64,000 nucleotides of DNA from DATCJA01 sp963814955. GTDB lineage: Bacteria; Acidobacteriota; Vicinamibacteria; Vicinamibacterales; UBA2999. The DNA lies in assembly GCA_963814955.1 (NCBI GenBank), contig CAWFEX010000013.1:186001-250000 (forward strand), in the 5' to 3' direction. The notes under the pieces were generated by a model. The model ran no database searches. It was not told where the DNA came from and was given only the letters and a program-made list of their open reading frames with translations. Positions within the stretch are counted from its first letter, which is position 1; each line of letters opens with the position of its first letter. A program made the translations under genes and the position numbers. This document shows, piece after piece, positions 1-9,339 of the stretch.

Positions 1-2183
1 ACGTCATCCCGCCGGACCGCATCAACCCAATCGCCCGCAGTCTCCTCAACCTGTATCCGCGGCCCAGCGGGTCCGGGCTCGCCAACAATTTCTCCGGCGT
101 GACGACGCGCACGCAGGACTCCGACACCGCTGACCTGCGGATCGATCATCAGTTCAATCAGGACAACTCACTCTTCGCGCGCTACTCGTTCAACGGCGTC
201 AGGTACCTTGACTCCGGGTCTGTGCCCGATCGTCGACGGCATCGACCCGGGCTGCGTGCTCGCGAACGTCGGCGGCGGCGGCGCGTTCCCGGGCCCGAAT
301 GAGACCGACGTGCACGGGCTGCAGGCCAACTATCTGCGCGTCATCAGTCCGACGCTCGTCGCGGAAGTGCGCGGCGGCTATCTCAAGCTGGACATCGCGT
401 CGTTCCCCCCGAACGAAGGGACGAATGCGGCATCGAAGCTGGGGATTCCGGGCGCCAACATCCCGAACGCCACTGGCCTGTCGGCGATTGAGGTGATCGG
501 CTACGCGTATCTCGGGGATCAGGGATTCCTCCCGATCGAGTATCACGACACCACCAGACAGGTCAGTGGGGTCGTGACGAAGACCTGGCGAGCTCACACG
601 TTCAAGGGCGGCGGCGGGTTTATCACCCGCTGGGCCTCCAAGCGGGGGATCGGCGGCTCGCCGTCCGGCAATTTCACGTTCAATTCGCTGTTGACCAACA
701 ACGGCGCGGGCGTGGGCGGCAACGCCGTCGCCTCCCTGCTGCTCGGGTACCCGTCGGCCGCGACGCGCAACTTCGAGTTGGTCATTCCGAACTACCACAG
801 CATCGAGCCGAGCGCCTTCGTGCAGGACGACTGGCGCGCCAACTCGTGGCTTACGCTCAATCTCGGCGTGCGCTACGACGTGTACTCGCCGTTGACGGAG
901 GAGAACGACGCCATCAGCAATTTCGATCTCGCCACCGCCAGGCTTCTCGTCGCCAATCGCGACGGGGTGGACCGTGCGGTCGGCGTCAAGACGGATTACT
1001 CGAACCTTGCCCCACGGCTCGGCGCGTCCGCCACGCTGCCGTGGCGGATGGTCCTGCGCGGCGGCTGGGGATTGTCGTACTTCCCGACCAACATGCACTC
1101 GCCGGCGCTCTTCCGCAACCCGCCGTTCACGAGCAATTGGCCCGGCCCGACGATCAACCTGGGTCCTTCAGGCGGCGTACCGACATTGTTCCTCTCGGGC
1201 GGCTTTCCGGAACCCGAGCCGGCGAACGCCGTGACCCCGAGGGGCGCGATTGCCGCGGTCGACGCCGACTTCAAGTCGACGCGCACTCAGCAGTTCAACG
1301 TCGTGCTCGAAAAAGAGTTTGCCGGCAACGTGGCATCGGTCGGGTACGTCGGGTCGCGCTCCGATCGGTGGATTGGCGGTGGGTCAGGTGCACCGGGGCG
1401 CAACTACAACCTCCCGCCCATCGGTCCCGGCAACATCGACACCCGGCGCCCGTTTTTCTCGGTGCTGCCGGGCGTAACCAACATCACGGTCAGAGAGAGT
1501 GACTATCGGGCGTGGTTCGACTCCTTGCAGCTGGTGTTCGAGCGCCGGTTCAGGGCTGGCTGGAGCTTCACCACGCACTACACCTACGCGGTTGGTGAGT
1601 GGGAAAGCTGGGTGCCCTGGAATACCGCACGGACCGAGCGTTTCCGGTCGGATAACGAGATCCGTCACAAGTACGTCGTGACAGCGACCTACGAGCTGCC
1701 GGGCCAGGGCCTCGGAGGGGTGGCAGGATCAGGTACTCGGCGGATGGCAGGTGAATGCGAGCGCCTTCTGGCAGAGTGGGCTGCCCTTCAACGTGACCAA
1801 CGGCGCGGCGCGTACCAATACCAGTGCGGCCGATCGCCCGAACCTGACCTGCGATCCGGTGCTGCCGTCGGGGGAACGGACGCTCGATCGCTGGTTCAAT
1901 ACATCGTGCTTCGAGCCGCAGCCGTTCTTCACCGAGGGCAACGCGCCGCGTAACCTGCTGGTCGGTCCATCGCAACGCCAGCTCAACCTGTCGATCTTCA
2001 AAACGGTCGCGCTGCGAGGCGGGACGCAGCTGCAGTTGCGCGCCGAGGGCTACAACTTGACGAACACCCCGAACTTTGCGCCGCCGGGCAACGCGGTCGG
2101 AACGCCGACCTTCGGGCGGATCTCGAGTACCTGGGAACTCGATCGGCCGGCAGATGCAGTTCGCGGTCAGGTACCTGTTCTGA
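1..2183 (+). CDS. TonB-dependent receptor, Oar-like (5' truncated, frame breaks)
   Basis: This is the C-terminal two thirds of an outer-membrane TonB-dependent receptor that runs in from the left edge. The reading starts in frame 3 with the common Oar-type stretch VIPPDRINPIARSLLNLYP. It moves to frame 1 near position 205, to frame 2 near 1730 (WQVNASAFWQSGLPFNV) and to a further frame near 2130, ending RQMQFAVRYLF at the stop 2181-2183, with the terminal Phe usual for outer-membrane barrels. The conserved text on both sides of each break argues that the protein is real and that the breaks are indels. It lies 5' of a Tat-exported TIM-barrel gene, so it may import the substrate of the adjacent pathway. 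The substrate cannot be read from sequence. The family call is firm; intactness is uncertain. Confidence 0.85.
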
Positions 2184-2285
2184 ACGGAGGGTGGGCGTTC
2201 ACGGCCCGCTCGTCCGCGGTTGAGCTGCGCCCGACGAGCGCCCCATGACCCATGTAGCGGCCATTCTCGATTCGCGGAGGGTTAC

Positions 2286-3251
2286 ATGTTGTACACGAGA
2301 CGCTATTTCGGCAAATTGGCATTGGCGGGCGTGCCGTTGGCAGGTCTCAATGTGTCCGCGAGTCTTGAGGCGCTGGCGCAGGCCACGCAGCGGCCGAACT
2401 CGGTGATGAACGGCGTCACCGTCGGCACTATTACCTACAGCTATCGGGCCATGCCCGATCAGAGCGCGGAGGCGATCCTGCGCTACGTGGTCGCCTCCGG
2501 CATCAGCCAGATCGAGTTCATGGGCGGCCCCGTGGAAACGTTCGCCGGCGCGCCGCCGCGTCCCGCCGGCCCCGGTCGCGGGATGCAGCCTACGCCCGAA
2601 CAGCAGGCGGCGCAGCGTGAGCACGCGGCGCGCCTGCGCGCATGGCGCACCTCAGCGTCGATGGACCGCTTCAAGGCCCTGCGCAAAATGTTCAACGACG
2701 CCGGCGTCACCATTTACGCCTGGAAGCAGCTCGATCCGAACATGACCGACGAGGAAATCGAGTACGTGTTCGATGTCGCCGAGGCGCTCGGGAACACGCA
2801 CGTCACCCTCGAGCTCGTCGAAGACGCGGCGCAGCTCAGACGACTCGGCGTGATGGGCGAGAAGCGGAAGATCTTCGTCGCCTACCACACGCACCTCCAG
2901 GGGAGCTTGACGGCGTTCGACCAGGCATTTGCCGTCTCGAAGGCCAACATGGCAAACGTGGATCTCGGGCACTACGTGGCCGCCGGCGGCGACCCGGTCG
3001 CGTTTCTTCACCGCCACCACGCGCGCATCGCAAGCTTTCACCTGAAGGACCGCACGACACCCGCAAACGGCCAGAAAAACCTGCCGTGGGGAACGGGCGA
3101 CACACCGCTGGCACAGATTCTTCAGACGGTGAAGAAAAACGGCTGGAAGATGCCTGCGACGATCGAGCTCGAATACGACGTGCCGCCCGGGTCGGATGCC
3201 GTGAAAGAAGTCGTCCGGTGTCTCGAGTTTTGCCGGCGGGCGCTCGCCTGA
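2286..3251 (+). CDS. Tat-exported sugar phosphate isomerase/epimerase-like TIM barrel (copy 1)
   Basis: This is a 321-residue protein of the AP-endonuclease-2/xylose-isomerase-like TIM-barrel superfamily. The ATG at 2286 follows GGAGGG and gives an N-terminus with a twin-arginine-like RRYFGK before a hydrophobic run and an ALAQ cleavage region, so periplasmic export is likely. Candidate metal ligands are visible in order: YHTH, the Asp and His of VDLGHY, the His of SFHLKD and the Glu of IELEYD. Family members isomerise, epimerise or eliminate on sugars and inositols. The true substrate is unknown. It is the first of four Tat-type paralogues in 20 kb (others at 7895, 13509 and 19852) and lies convergent to a Gfo/Idh gene that ends 6 nt away. 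Confidence 0.85.
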   Translation: MLYTRRYFGKLALAGVPLAGLNVSASLEALAQATQRPNSVMNGVTVGTITYSYRAMPDQSAEAILRYVVASGISQIEFMGGPVETFAGAPPRPAGPGRGMQPTPEQQAAQREHAARLRAWRTSASMDRFKALRKMFNDAGVTIYAWKQLDPNMTDEEIEYVFDVAEALGNTHVTLELVEDAAQLRRLGVMGEKRKIFVAYHTHLQGSLTAFDQAFAVSKANMANVDLGHYVAAGGDPVAFLHRHHARIASFHLKDRTTPANGQKNLPWGTGDTPLAQILQTVKKNGWKMPATIELEYDVPPGSDAVKEVVRCLEFCRRALA

Positions 3252-3257
3252 ATTCCT

Positions 3258-4793
3258 CTATAACGACCACCCCTGTCGGTACTCGCGTGCAATGAACTGG
3301 TTCGCGGCGGCGTTGTTCACCACCGTGCCGCTCTGCCCGTCGTAGCGGATCTGAACACCCTGGCCGGCTCTGATTGCCACTATTCCAAGCAGCATGTTTT
3401 CAGTCAGCCTGGACGCGTACTCGAAATCCGAGGTCGCGTTGCCGTGGCTCCGAATAGCGTGTATCCAGTTCATCGCGTGCAGTTCGCCCGGGATACGCTC
3501 GTACTTCCGGGGAACCTTGGCGGCGGCCTCCATCAACGATTCCGGATAGAGTTGCGGGTTGTTGCCGTACGAGTTGTGCATGAGCACGCCCTTGTCACCC
3601 ACGATGATGGCGGCGCGCCGATGGCTGACTCCATCCGGCAGGTTGACGGGACGCGGTGCCCACAGCCCGCCATCGCGCCAGTACACCGTCACACCCGGAC
3701 GAGTACCTTCTGCCGCGTAGCGGTATATCACCTCCATCGCCGCGGGGTAGCTGGCGGGCTGGCCGTCTTCGTCGAGCCCGAATGGCGACGATGTGGCTTC
3801 GACGGTGGCCGGGTACGTCAGTCCGAGCGCCCAGTACGCGTGATTCAGCGTGTGCGCAGCGATGTCACCAATGGCGCCGACGCCCCAGTCGATCCACCCG
3901 CGCCAATTGAATGGGTGATAGATCGGGTGGTACGGCACCTGAGGCGCCGGACCGAGAAACAGGTCCCAGTCGATCTCCGGTGACGGAGTGTGGGCGAGCG
4001 AGAGCGCTCTGCCTACCTCTTGACTCAGTCTCCGCGGTGGCGTCCAGTCGTTGCCCGCGCCCGCCGAACCGGGCGGCGGCGGAAGCGGTGAGTTGTAGGA
4101 GGTAGACAAGACCCCTTCGGCACTTCGCGCCGGCCGTGGAACGCCTTGCGGCCAGATTGGCCGATCGGTGGAGAGATGCACTTCGCGCACCGGACCGATC
4201 AACCCGGCTTGAATCCACTCATTAATCAGACGGGCGCCATCGGTCGACTGTCCCTGATTGCCCATCTGTGTCACGACCTTCGCACCCCGGGCGGTGTCAC
4301 GGAGGACGCGCGCTTCATGGATGGACCAGGTCATCGGCTTCTCGACGTACACGTGTTTGCCGAGTTCCATGGCCGCCTTCGCGATGACGGCATGCGTGTG
4401 GTCCGGTGTGGCGATCAGGAGCGCGTCGATGTCGCGCTGCTGCTCGAGCATCCGGCGGAAGTCGGTGTAGCGCTTTGCCTTCGCATACGCGGCCTGCAGC
4501 CGGAGCCGCGCCTCGTTCGGCTGGCCGTCGGCCCCGCGGGTCGACCGCGCGACGCGGGCATCGACGCTCGGCAGGTCGACGTCAGCCAGGGCGACGATGT
4601 TCTGCCCACCGGCGACGAGCTCGGTGGCCACCGCGGCGCCGCGGCCGCCGGCGCCGACGATCGCCACATTGACGATGTCGCTCGGGGCGCGGCCGGCCTG
4701 CCCGCCGAGGACGCGTCGCGGCACCAGAGTCAGCGCGGCGGTCGCTCCCGCCGCTCCGATGAATCGACGCCGAGTGACGTTCTTGGCGCGCAT
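3258..4793 (-). CDS. Tat-exported Gfo/Idh/MocA family oxidoreductase
   Basis: This is a 511-residue NAD(P)-type oxidoreductase. The ATG at 4793 is preferred over the in-frame TTG at 4799 because AGGA lies 6 nt upstream of the ATG. The N-terminus carries a TRRRFIG Tat motif followed by a hydrophobic segment. A Rossmann glycine motif (VAIVGAGGRGA) begins near residue 42, and the family's catalytic EKP is present in VYVEKPMT. The long C-terminal half matches the secreted Gfo/Idh type common in Acidobacteriota and Planctomycetes. Known relatives oxidise or reduce a sugar or inositol hydroxyl with tightly bound cofactor. The gene is divergent from the cytochrome c gene at 4890, and a LacI-type operator lies in the space between, so both directions may be controlled together. 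Confidence 0.88.
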   Translation of the reverse strand: MRAKNVTRRRFIGAAGATAALTLVPRRVLGGQAGRAPSDIVNVAIVGAGGRGAAVATELVAGGQNIVALADVDLPSVDARVARSTRGADGQPNEARLRLQAAYAKAKRYTDFRRMLEQQRDIDALLIATPDHTHAVIAKAAMELGKHVYVEKPMTWSIHEARVLRDTARGAKVVTQMGNQGQSTDGARLINEWIQAGLIGPVREVHLSTDRPIWPQGVPRPARSAEGVLSTSYNSPLPPPPGSAGAGNDWTPPRRLSQEVGRALSLAHTPSPEIDWDLFLGPAPQVPYHPIYHPFNWRGWIDWGVGAIGDIAAHTLNHAYWALGLTYPATVEATSSPFGLDEDGQPASYPAAMEVIYRYAAEGTRPGVTVYWRDGGLWAPRPVNLPDGVSHRRAAIIVGDKGVLMHNSYGNNPQLYPESLMEAAAKVPRKYERIPGELHAMNWIHAIRSHGNATSDFEYASRLTENMLLGIVAIRAGQGVQIRYDGQSGTVVNNAAANQFIAREYRQGWSL

Positions 4794-4819
4794 GCTCAAT
4801 CCTTTCTGTGTGCGTCGGC

Positions 4820-4848
4820 TTGCCCCAAGGGGCGACGAAGGGTAGCAT
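4820..4848 (+). promoter_or_regulatory. Predicted sigma70-type promoter of cytochrome/quinoprotein operon
   Basis: TTGCCC at 4820-4825 and TAGCAT at 4843-4848 are separated by exactly 17 nt. The predicted start of transcription falls inside the operator at 4850. The same arrangement (TTGCTC, 17 nt, TAGCAT, then operator) recurs at 16240-16283, which strengthens the call. It is based on sequence only. Confidence 0.55.
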
Positions 4849-4849
4849 A

Positions 4850-4863
4850 TGCAACCGATTACA
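4850..4863. promoter_or_regulatory. LacI-family operator, site 1
   Basis: TGCAACCGATTACA is a near-palindrome fitting the LacI/GalR pattern TGnAAnCGnTTnCA. It sits between the divergent Gfo/Idh (4793, minus) and cytochrome c (4890, plus) genes, just downstream of the predicted -10. It is identical to site 4 at 16270 and is one of four such sites in the window. The probable binder is the LacI-type protein encoded at 15059-16087. Confidence 0.75.
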
Positions 4864-4889
4864 CCAAGACGTTCAAGCGAGGTGACGAC

Positions 4890-5723
4890 GTGATCAACGG
4901 ACGAACCCGCATCGCCATGGTGCTGGCGAGCATGTTATGGAGCGCCGGAGTGGTGTTCTCGCAGGGCCAGGGCGGCGGCGGATTCGTCGCCTACCCGCAG
5001 CGCCCGCCGGGTGATCCGGCAGCCATCGAGCGCGGCAAGGCCACCTACGGCGTCAACTGTGTCTTCTGTCATGGGGCCGACGCTCGCGGCGGTGACGGCG
5101 GCGGGCCCAACCTGTTGCGCTCGGCCATGGTGCTCAACGACCAGGACGGCGAGTTGATCGGCCCGGTCGTCCGGGAGGGACGGGGCAGCATGCCGCCCTT
5201 CACGCTGACAGACGCGCAGGTGAAAGACGTGGCGGCGTTTCTTCACAGCTTCACGGTCAGCAGCCGCACGGGACCGACGACGATCAACATTCTCGTCGGC
5301 GACGCAAAGAAGGGCGAGGCGTTCGTGGCGGCGACCTGCCTGTCGTGCCACACCACCGAGGGACTCCGGCAGTTTGCCGCGAAGATCGCCGATGCGAAGA
5401 TGCTTCAACAGATGTGGATTTCCCCCGGCAACAGCGGAGCGCGCGGCGGCGGCCCCGCACCGATCCCCGCGCCGACGATTCTTGTGACCGTTACGCTGAC
5501 GTCTGGGGAAGTCGTGAAGGGGCGCCTGAGCCGTGTGGACGACTTCGTTGTCAGCCTTACCCAGGCCGACGGGACACACCGCACCTTCCGCACGGTGGGG
5601 ACGGGAACGAAAGTGGAGATCCACGATCCGCTGACACCGCACAAAGAGCTCCTCCGGCGGTATAGCGATCCAGACATTCACAACGTGACGGCGTACCTCG
5701 CGTCTCTCAGGGGACAGCCATGA
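4890..5723 (+). CDS. Di-haem c-type cytochrome, secreted
   Basis: This is a 277-residue exported cytochrome. The GTG start at 4890 follows an AGCGAGG ribosome site, and a signal peptide (hydrophobic MVLASMLWSAGVVFS) covers the first 30 residues or so. Haem-binding motifs are CVFCH (Cys57) and CLSCH (Cys150). The C-terminus holds a small beta-rich segment (VTLTSGEVVKGRLSRVDDF) often found fused to acidobacterial cytochromes that accompany quinoproteins. The stop overlaps the start of the next gene in ATGA, so the two are almost certainly translationally coupled, and this protein probably accepts electrons from the quinoprotein or a partner dehydrogenase. Its promoter carries a LacI-type operator. 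Confidence 0.88.
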   Translation: MINGRTRIAMVLASMLWSAGVVFSQGQGGGGFVAYPQRPPGDPAAIERGKATYGVNCVFCHGADARGGDGGGPNLLRSAMVLNDQDGELIGPVVREGRGSMPPFTLTDAQVKDVAAFLHSFTVSSRTGPTTINILVGDAKKGEAFVAATCLSCHTTEGLRQFAAKIADAKMLQQMWISPGNSGARGGGPAPIPAPTILVTVTLTSGEVVKGRLSRVDDFVVSLTQADGTHRTFRTVGTGTKVEIHDPLTPHKELLRRYSDPDIHNVTAYLASLRGQP

Positions 5724-7390
5724 AGAAGCTGCTCATTGCGTTGATCGTCTTCGGCGGCACCGGCGTGCTGTCCGGCCAGAATGTGACGCGCGACGCGCTC
5801 CACAAGCCTTTGGCGGAGTCGTGGCCTACCTACTCCGGCGATTACTCCGGCAGGCGGTTCAGCGCGCTCACCCAGATCAATCAGGGCAATGTGCGCAACC
5901 TCACCCTCGCCTGGACGCGGCGCCTTGTTGCGGGGCCCGGTCCAACGGGGCCCCAGCCTCCCGACACACCCCCCGTGATCACGGGCGGGGAGGGTGACGT
6001 GGTCTTCGGCGGCGCGACGATCGTCAAGGGTTCGATCCTCATGGTCGATGGCGTGCTGTACGTCACGGCTCCTGACAACGTGTGGGCGCTCGACGTGCAC
6101 GACGGCCACCTGCTCTGGCGCTACTTCTGGAAGACGAAAGGCGGCACGCACATCGGCAACCGCGGTGCCGGCATCTGGGGCGGCTACCTCTTCTTCGTGA
6201 CGCCGGACAACTATCTGATTTCACTCGAGGCCAAGACGGGGAAGGAACGGTGGCGGAAGGAACTGGCAAGTTTCCAGGAACAGTACTTCCACACGATGGC
6301 GCCGATGGTGATCGACAACCACGTACTGGTGGGGTCGAGCAACGATCTCGATCGGCCGGGGTTCCTGCAGTCGTTCGATCCCGAGACCGGAGCACTACAG
6401 TGGAAGTGGTTTGCCACGCCGCAGAATGAAGGAGAGCCCGGGCTCGACACCTGGAAGAACCTCGATGCCTCACGTCACGGAGGCGGGCATCCGTGGGTGC
6501 CCGGCGCCTACGATCCCGAGACGCGCCTTTACATCATCGGCACGGGTAATCCGACGCCGGCGTACACGTCAGCGCCGCGCGGTGAAGGGCTGCCGAACCT
6601 CTTCACGTGCGCGCTCGTGGCCATCCACGTCGATACCGGGAAGATGGCGTGGTACTACCAGACGTCTCCTCACGACACGCACGATTGGGATTCCGCACAA
6701 ACTCCGGTGCTCGTAGACGGTGAGTTCCGCGGCCGCCAGCGCAAAATGGCGGTGACGGCGGCGCGCAACGGCTACTTTTTCGTGGTCGATCGCGTAACCG
6801 GTGAGCATCTGCTCTCGAGCAAGTTCTCGGATTCGGCGAACTGGGCAAGGCCCGAGCTGAACGCCAAAGGGCAGCCGATCCGCATACCGGAAAAAGACCA
6901 TCACATTGCCGGCGCGCTCGTTTCGTCAGCGAATCAGGGAGCAGCCAACTGGCCGCCGCCGTCGTACAGTCCGCAGACCGGGCTGTTCTACGTGCCGACG
7001 GCTGAAACCTACGCGCTGTACTACCTGACGGAACCCGATCCGCGCGGCGCACTCGGCCTCGGTGGAAAGGAAGAGCTGGGCGTCGGCACGATCGGCAGCT
7101 ACCTGACCGCCATCGACTACAAGACCGGCAAGATCGCGTGGAAGCGCCGGTATCGCACGACGCTTAACACCGGCCTCGGCACAGGTCTCCTCGCGACGGC
7201 CGGCGGCTTGCTCTTTGCCGGGGACGTGTCGGGCAATTTCGTCGCATACGATCCGAAGAATGGCGACCCGTTGTGGCATACCCAGCTCGGCGCCGTCACG
7301 ACCAACGCCCCCGAGACGTTCGTGGCTGGCGGGAAGCAGTACGTGCTCGTCGGTGCGGGAGATACGCTGTACGCATTTTCGCTCTATTAA
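5720..7390 (+). CDS. PQQ-type beta-propeller protein (quinoprotein alcohol dehydrogenase-like)
   Basis: This is a 556-residue protein with a short signal peptide and repeated propeller W-motifs such as NLTLAWTRRL, GHLLWRYFW, GALQWKWF and GKIAWKRRY. It resembles methanol/alcohol dehydrogenase-type quinoproteins, including a DTHDWDSAQTPVL stretch. The adjacent Cys pair of classical PQQ alcohol dehydrogenases is not evident. It fits the group that TIGRFAM has called acido-empty quinoproteins, which may have lost or altered cofactor binding; that assignment is from memory of the family and not computed. It overlaps the cytochrome c gene by 4 nt, so an electron-transfer pair is likely. The substrate is unknown, but the neighbours suggest a sugar or polyol derivative. 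Confidence 0.82.
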   Translation: MKKLLIALIVFGGTGVLSGQNVTRDALHKPLAESWPTYSGDYSGRRFSALTQINQGNVRNLTLAWTRRLVAGPGPTGPQPPDTPPVITGGEGDVVFGGATIVKGSILMVDGVLYVTAPDNVWALDVHDGHLLWRYFWKTKGGTHIGNRGAGIWGGYLFFVTPDNYLISLEAKTGKERWRKELASFQEQYFHTMAPMVIDNHVLVGSSNDLDRPGFLQSFDPETGALQWKWFATPQNEGEPGLDTWKNLDASRHGGGHPWVPGAYDPETRLYIIGTGNPTPAYTSAPRGEGLPNLFTCALVAIHVDTGKMAWYYQTSPHDTHDWDSAQTPVLVDGEFRGRQRKMAVTAARNGYFFVVDRVTGEHLLSSKFSDSANWARPELNAKGQPIRIPEKDHHIAGALVSSANQGAANWPPPSYSPQTGLFYVPTAETYALYYLTEPDPRGALGLGGKEELGVGTIGSYLTAIDYKTGKIAWKRRYRTTLNTGLGTGLLATAGGLLFAGDVSGNFVAYDPKNGDPLWHTQLGAVTTNAPETFVAGGKQYVLVGAGDTLYAFSLY

Positions 7391-7396
7391 TGGCTT

Positions 7397-7425
7397 TGTA
7401 ACCGATTACAGAACATGGTATAGTT
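7397..7425 (+). promoter_or_regulatory. Predicted sigma70 promoter of the DUF6152 operon
   Basis: TTGTAA (7397-7402) and TATAGT (7420-7425) are 17 nt apart, in the gap between the quinoprotein stop and the DUF6152 start. The -35 box lies within the operator at 7398-7411, so a bound repressor would cover it. This suggests an internal, separately regulated promoter for the long downstream operon. Confidence 0.6.
7398..7411. promoter_or_regulatory. LacI-family operator, site 2
   Basis: TGTAACCGATTACA is the most symmetric of the four sites and differs from sites 1 and 4 by one base. It overlaps the predicted -35 element of the promoter at 7397. Confidence 0.75.
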
Positions 7426-7469
7426 CCGCCGTTTCCCCGGTCGGTAACGCTTCTTCTGGAGACAAAGTC

Positions 7470-7892
7470 ATGACCTTCCGGTTCGCCGTGCTTGCCGGCT
7501 TCCTTTCGCTGATGGCGATCCTGACTGGCCGCCCCGTCCTTGCGCACCATTCCTTCACGATGTTCGAGATGGACAAGGACGTCACCTACAAGGGGGTAGT
7601 CGTCGATTACACGTGGGTCAACCCGCACGTGCATATCACGATCGACATCAAAGCCGGCCCGGGCGTCGATCCCGCGACGGCAGGCACGTGGGACGTCGAA
7701 GGCGGTTCCACCAACATCATGGGACGCCAGGGGTGGACCCGGGCGACCCTCAAGGCAGGCCAGGAAATCACTCTGGTCGGCCACCCCATGCGTGACGGGT
7801 CGAAGGGCATCTCGCTCTTCTACATGATCATGCCCGATGGCAAGCGCCTGTACCACGACATCGCCCGGCCGAAGGGCGAGGGAGACAAATAG
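7470..7892 (+). CDS. DUF6152 family secreted protein (copy 1)
   Basis: This is a 140-residue protein with a signal peptide ending at VLAHHSF. The HHS motif right after the signal, the phrase DYTWVNPHVHITID and a beta-rich remainder are typical of DUF6152, a family of unknown function frequent in Acidobacteriota and Proteobacteria. The ATG at 7470 follows TGGAGA. It is the first gene after the operator-controlled promoter at 7397 and starts a run of closely spaced genes reaching 14475. Three further copies are in the window (23926, 32004 and 62014). The His pair at the mature N-terminus could bind a metal, which is a guess from position only. Confidence 0.85.
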   Translation: MTFRFAVLAGFLSLMAILTGRPVLAHHSFTMFEMDKDVTYKGVVVDYTWVNPHVHITIDIKAGPGVDPATAGTWDVEGGSTNIMGRQGWTRATLKAGQEITLVGHPMRDGSKGISLFYMIMPDGKRLYHDIARPKGEGDK

Positions 7893-7894
7893 CT

Positions 7895-8854
7895 GTGTAC
7901 TCGCGTCGCGAATTCGGCAAGACCGCGCTCGCCAGCCTTGCGCTCTCTGTCACTCCGTCGCTGATTCGGTCATCCGCAGCGACGACGGTCCGCGGGGTGA
8001 AACTCGGTCTCATCACGGGCAGCCTGAATCCGCTGCCGGATTTGGCCGGCCGCGACCCGATTGACGTCATCATCGAGCAGTGCAAGTCGCTCGGCGTGGT
8101 CGACGTCGAACTCGTCACGGTGTTTCCGCAGGGTCAGCCCCAGGTGGTCAGCGGTGGGCGATTCGGCCAGCCGCCGGTCCCGGGTCAGCGTACGCCGGAG
8201 TTCGAGAAGTCGCGGCATGCGCTGCGCGAATGGCGAATTGCCCTGCCCCTCGATCGGTTCCGTGAAGTGCGTCAGAAGTTCGACGCGGCCAAGCTGAATC
8301 TCTTCTCGTACGTCCAGACCATCGACGATGACATGACGGAGGCGGAGATCGACGCCGTCTTCAAGCAGATGCAGGCGCTGCGCGTGCCGATGTTCACCAC
8401 GAACCAGACGCGCGTGGGCATGGGTCCCCGCGTTGCACCGTTCGCGGAGAAGTACAACATCAAGGCGGCCTGGCACCCGCATGCCCAGGTGCAAGACGCC
8501 AACGAGGTGGCCACGCCCCGGAGCATGGAACTGCTGCTCGGGATGTCCAGCGCGTTCGTCGTCAATCTCGACATCGGCCATTTCACGGCCGGCAACAACG
8601 ACGCGGTCGCGTTTCTTCGCAGGCACCACGAGCGGATCACTCATCTGCACATCAAGGATCGCAGGCGGAGCGACGGCCCGAACGTCCAACTCGGCACCGG
8701 CGATACGCCGATCAAGGAATGCGCGGCACTCGTGCGCGACAACAAGTGGCCGATCATGTTCATCCTGGAGCGCGAGTACCGCGACGCGCCGGGGACGGCC
8801 GTCGAACAGACCCGCTGGCAGCTGGACTATGTGAAAGGCCTGCTGGAGGCGTAG
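7895..8854 (+). CDS. Tat-exported sugar phosphate isomerase/epimerase-like TIM barrel (copy 2)
   Basis: This is a 319-residue protein that starts at GTG 7895, 2 nt after the DUF6152 stop. The N-terminus MYSRREFGKTALASLAL is a strong Tat signal. Candidate metal-site residues follow the same order as in the other copies: AAWHPHAQ, NLDIGHF, HLHIKD and ILEREY. The middle section aligns well by eye with the copy at 19852 (the TNQTRVGMGPRVAPFAEKY region), so the two are close relatives. It probably acts on a sugar-like substrate in the periplasm, by isomerisation or elimination. Its stop TAG overlaps the GTG of the next gene by one base. Confidence 0.87.
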   Translation: MYSRREFGKTALASLALSVTPSLIRSSAATTVRGVKLGLITGSLNPLPDLAGRDPIDVIIEQCKSLGVVDVELVTVFPQGQPQVVSGGRFGQPPVPGQRTPEFEKSRHALREWRIALPLDRFREVRQKFDAAKLNLFSYVQTIDDDMTEAEIDAVFKQMQALRVPMFTTNQTRVGMGPRVAPFAEKYNIKAAWHPHAQVQDANEVATPRSMELLLGMSSAFVVNLDIGHFTAGNNDAVAFLRRHHERITHLHIKDRRRSDGPNVQLGTGDTPIKECAALVRDNKWPIMFILEREYRDAPGTAVEQTRWQLDYVKGLLEA

Positions 8855-9339
8855 TGCACGGCCCGGTCGTCGCGCTCCTCGCCGGCGTCGCGATGCTCGG
8901 GCAGCAGGCGTCACCGGCTCGTCCCTCCCTCCTCGACGTCAAGGCGCGCGCGTCTGCAGAAGTCGTCGCGCCAGGGGAACGGTTCCAGCTGGTGCTCGAT
9001 CTGGCGCCGTCAGCCGGCATTCACGTGTACGCACCTGAAGTGCGCAACTATCGGCCGATTGCGATCAGAGTGGACGCCTCGCCGGGGCTGTCGGTGGTGG
9101 GCGCCCCGCGATACCCCGTTGCTGAGTTGTACTACTACGCACCGCTGAAGGAGACGGTCCCCGTGTATCAGAAGCCGTTCCGCGTGGTGCAGATCGTGTC
9201 GGTCGATCGGTCGTTTGCGCCGGGATCGACGGTGACGATCGCCGGGGCGCTCACGTATCAGGCCTGCGACGATCGGCTCTGCTATCCACCGCGCACCGTC
9301 CCCCTCGCATGGAAGGTGCGTATGAAGGAGACACTGTGA
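8854..9339 (+). CDS. DsbD alpha-domain-like secreted protein
   Basis: This is a 161-residue protein with GTG start at 8854 sharing one base with the preceding stop. After a short signal-like segment it matches the N-terminal immunoglobulin-like domain of the thiol:disulfide interchange protein DsbD, including PGERFQLVLDL, IHVYAPE and the two-Cys motif YQACDDRLCYPP. The membrane and thioredoxin parts of DsbD are absent. It overlaps the next gene, a double thioredoxin-fold protein, by 4 nt (GTGA). Together they look like a small periplasmic thiol-redox pair, perhaps maintaining haem or Cys ligands of the neighbouring enzymes. That role is inferred. Confidence 0.75.
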   Translation: MHGPVVALLAGVAMLGQQASPARPSLLDVKARASAEVVAPGERFQLVLDLAPSAGIHVYAPEVRNYRPIAIRVDASPGLSVVGAPRYPVAELYYYAPLKETVPVYQKPFRVVQIVSVDRSFAPGSTVTIAGALTYQACDDRLCYPPRTVPLAWKVRMKETL

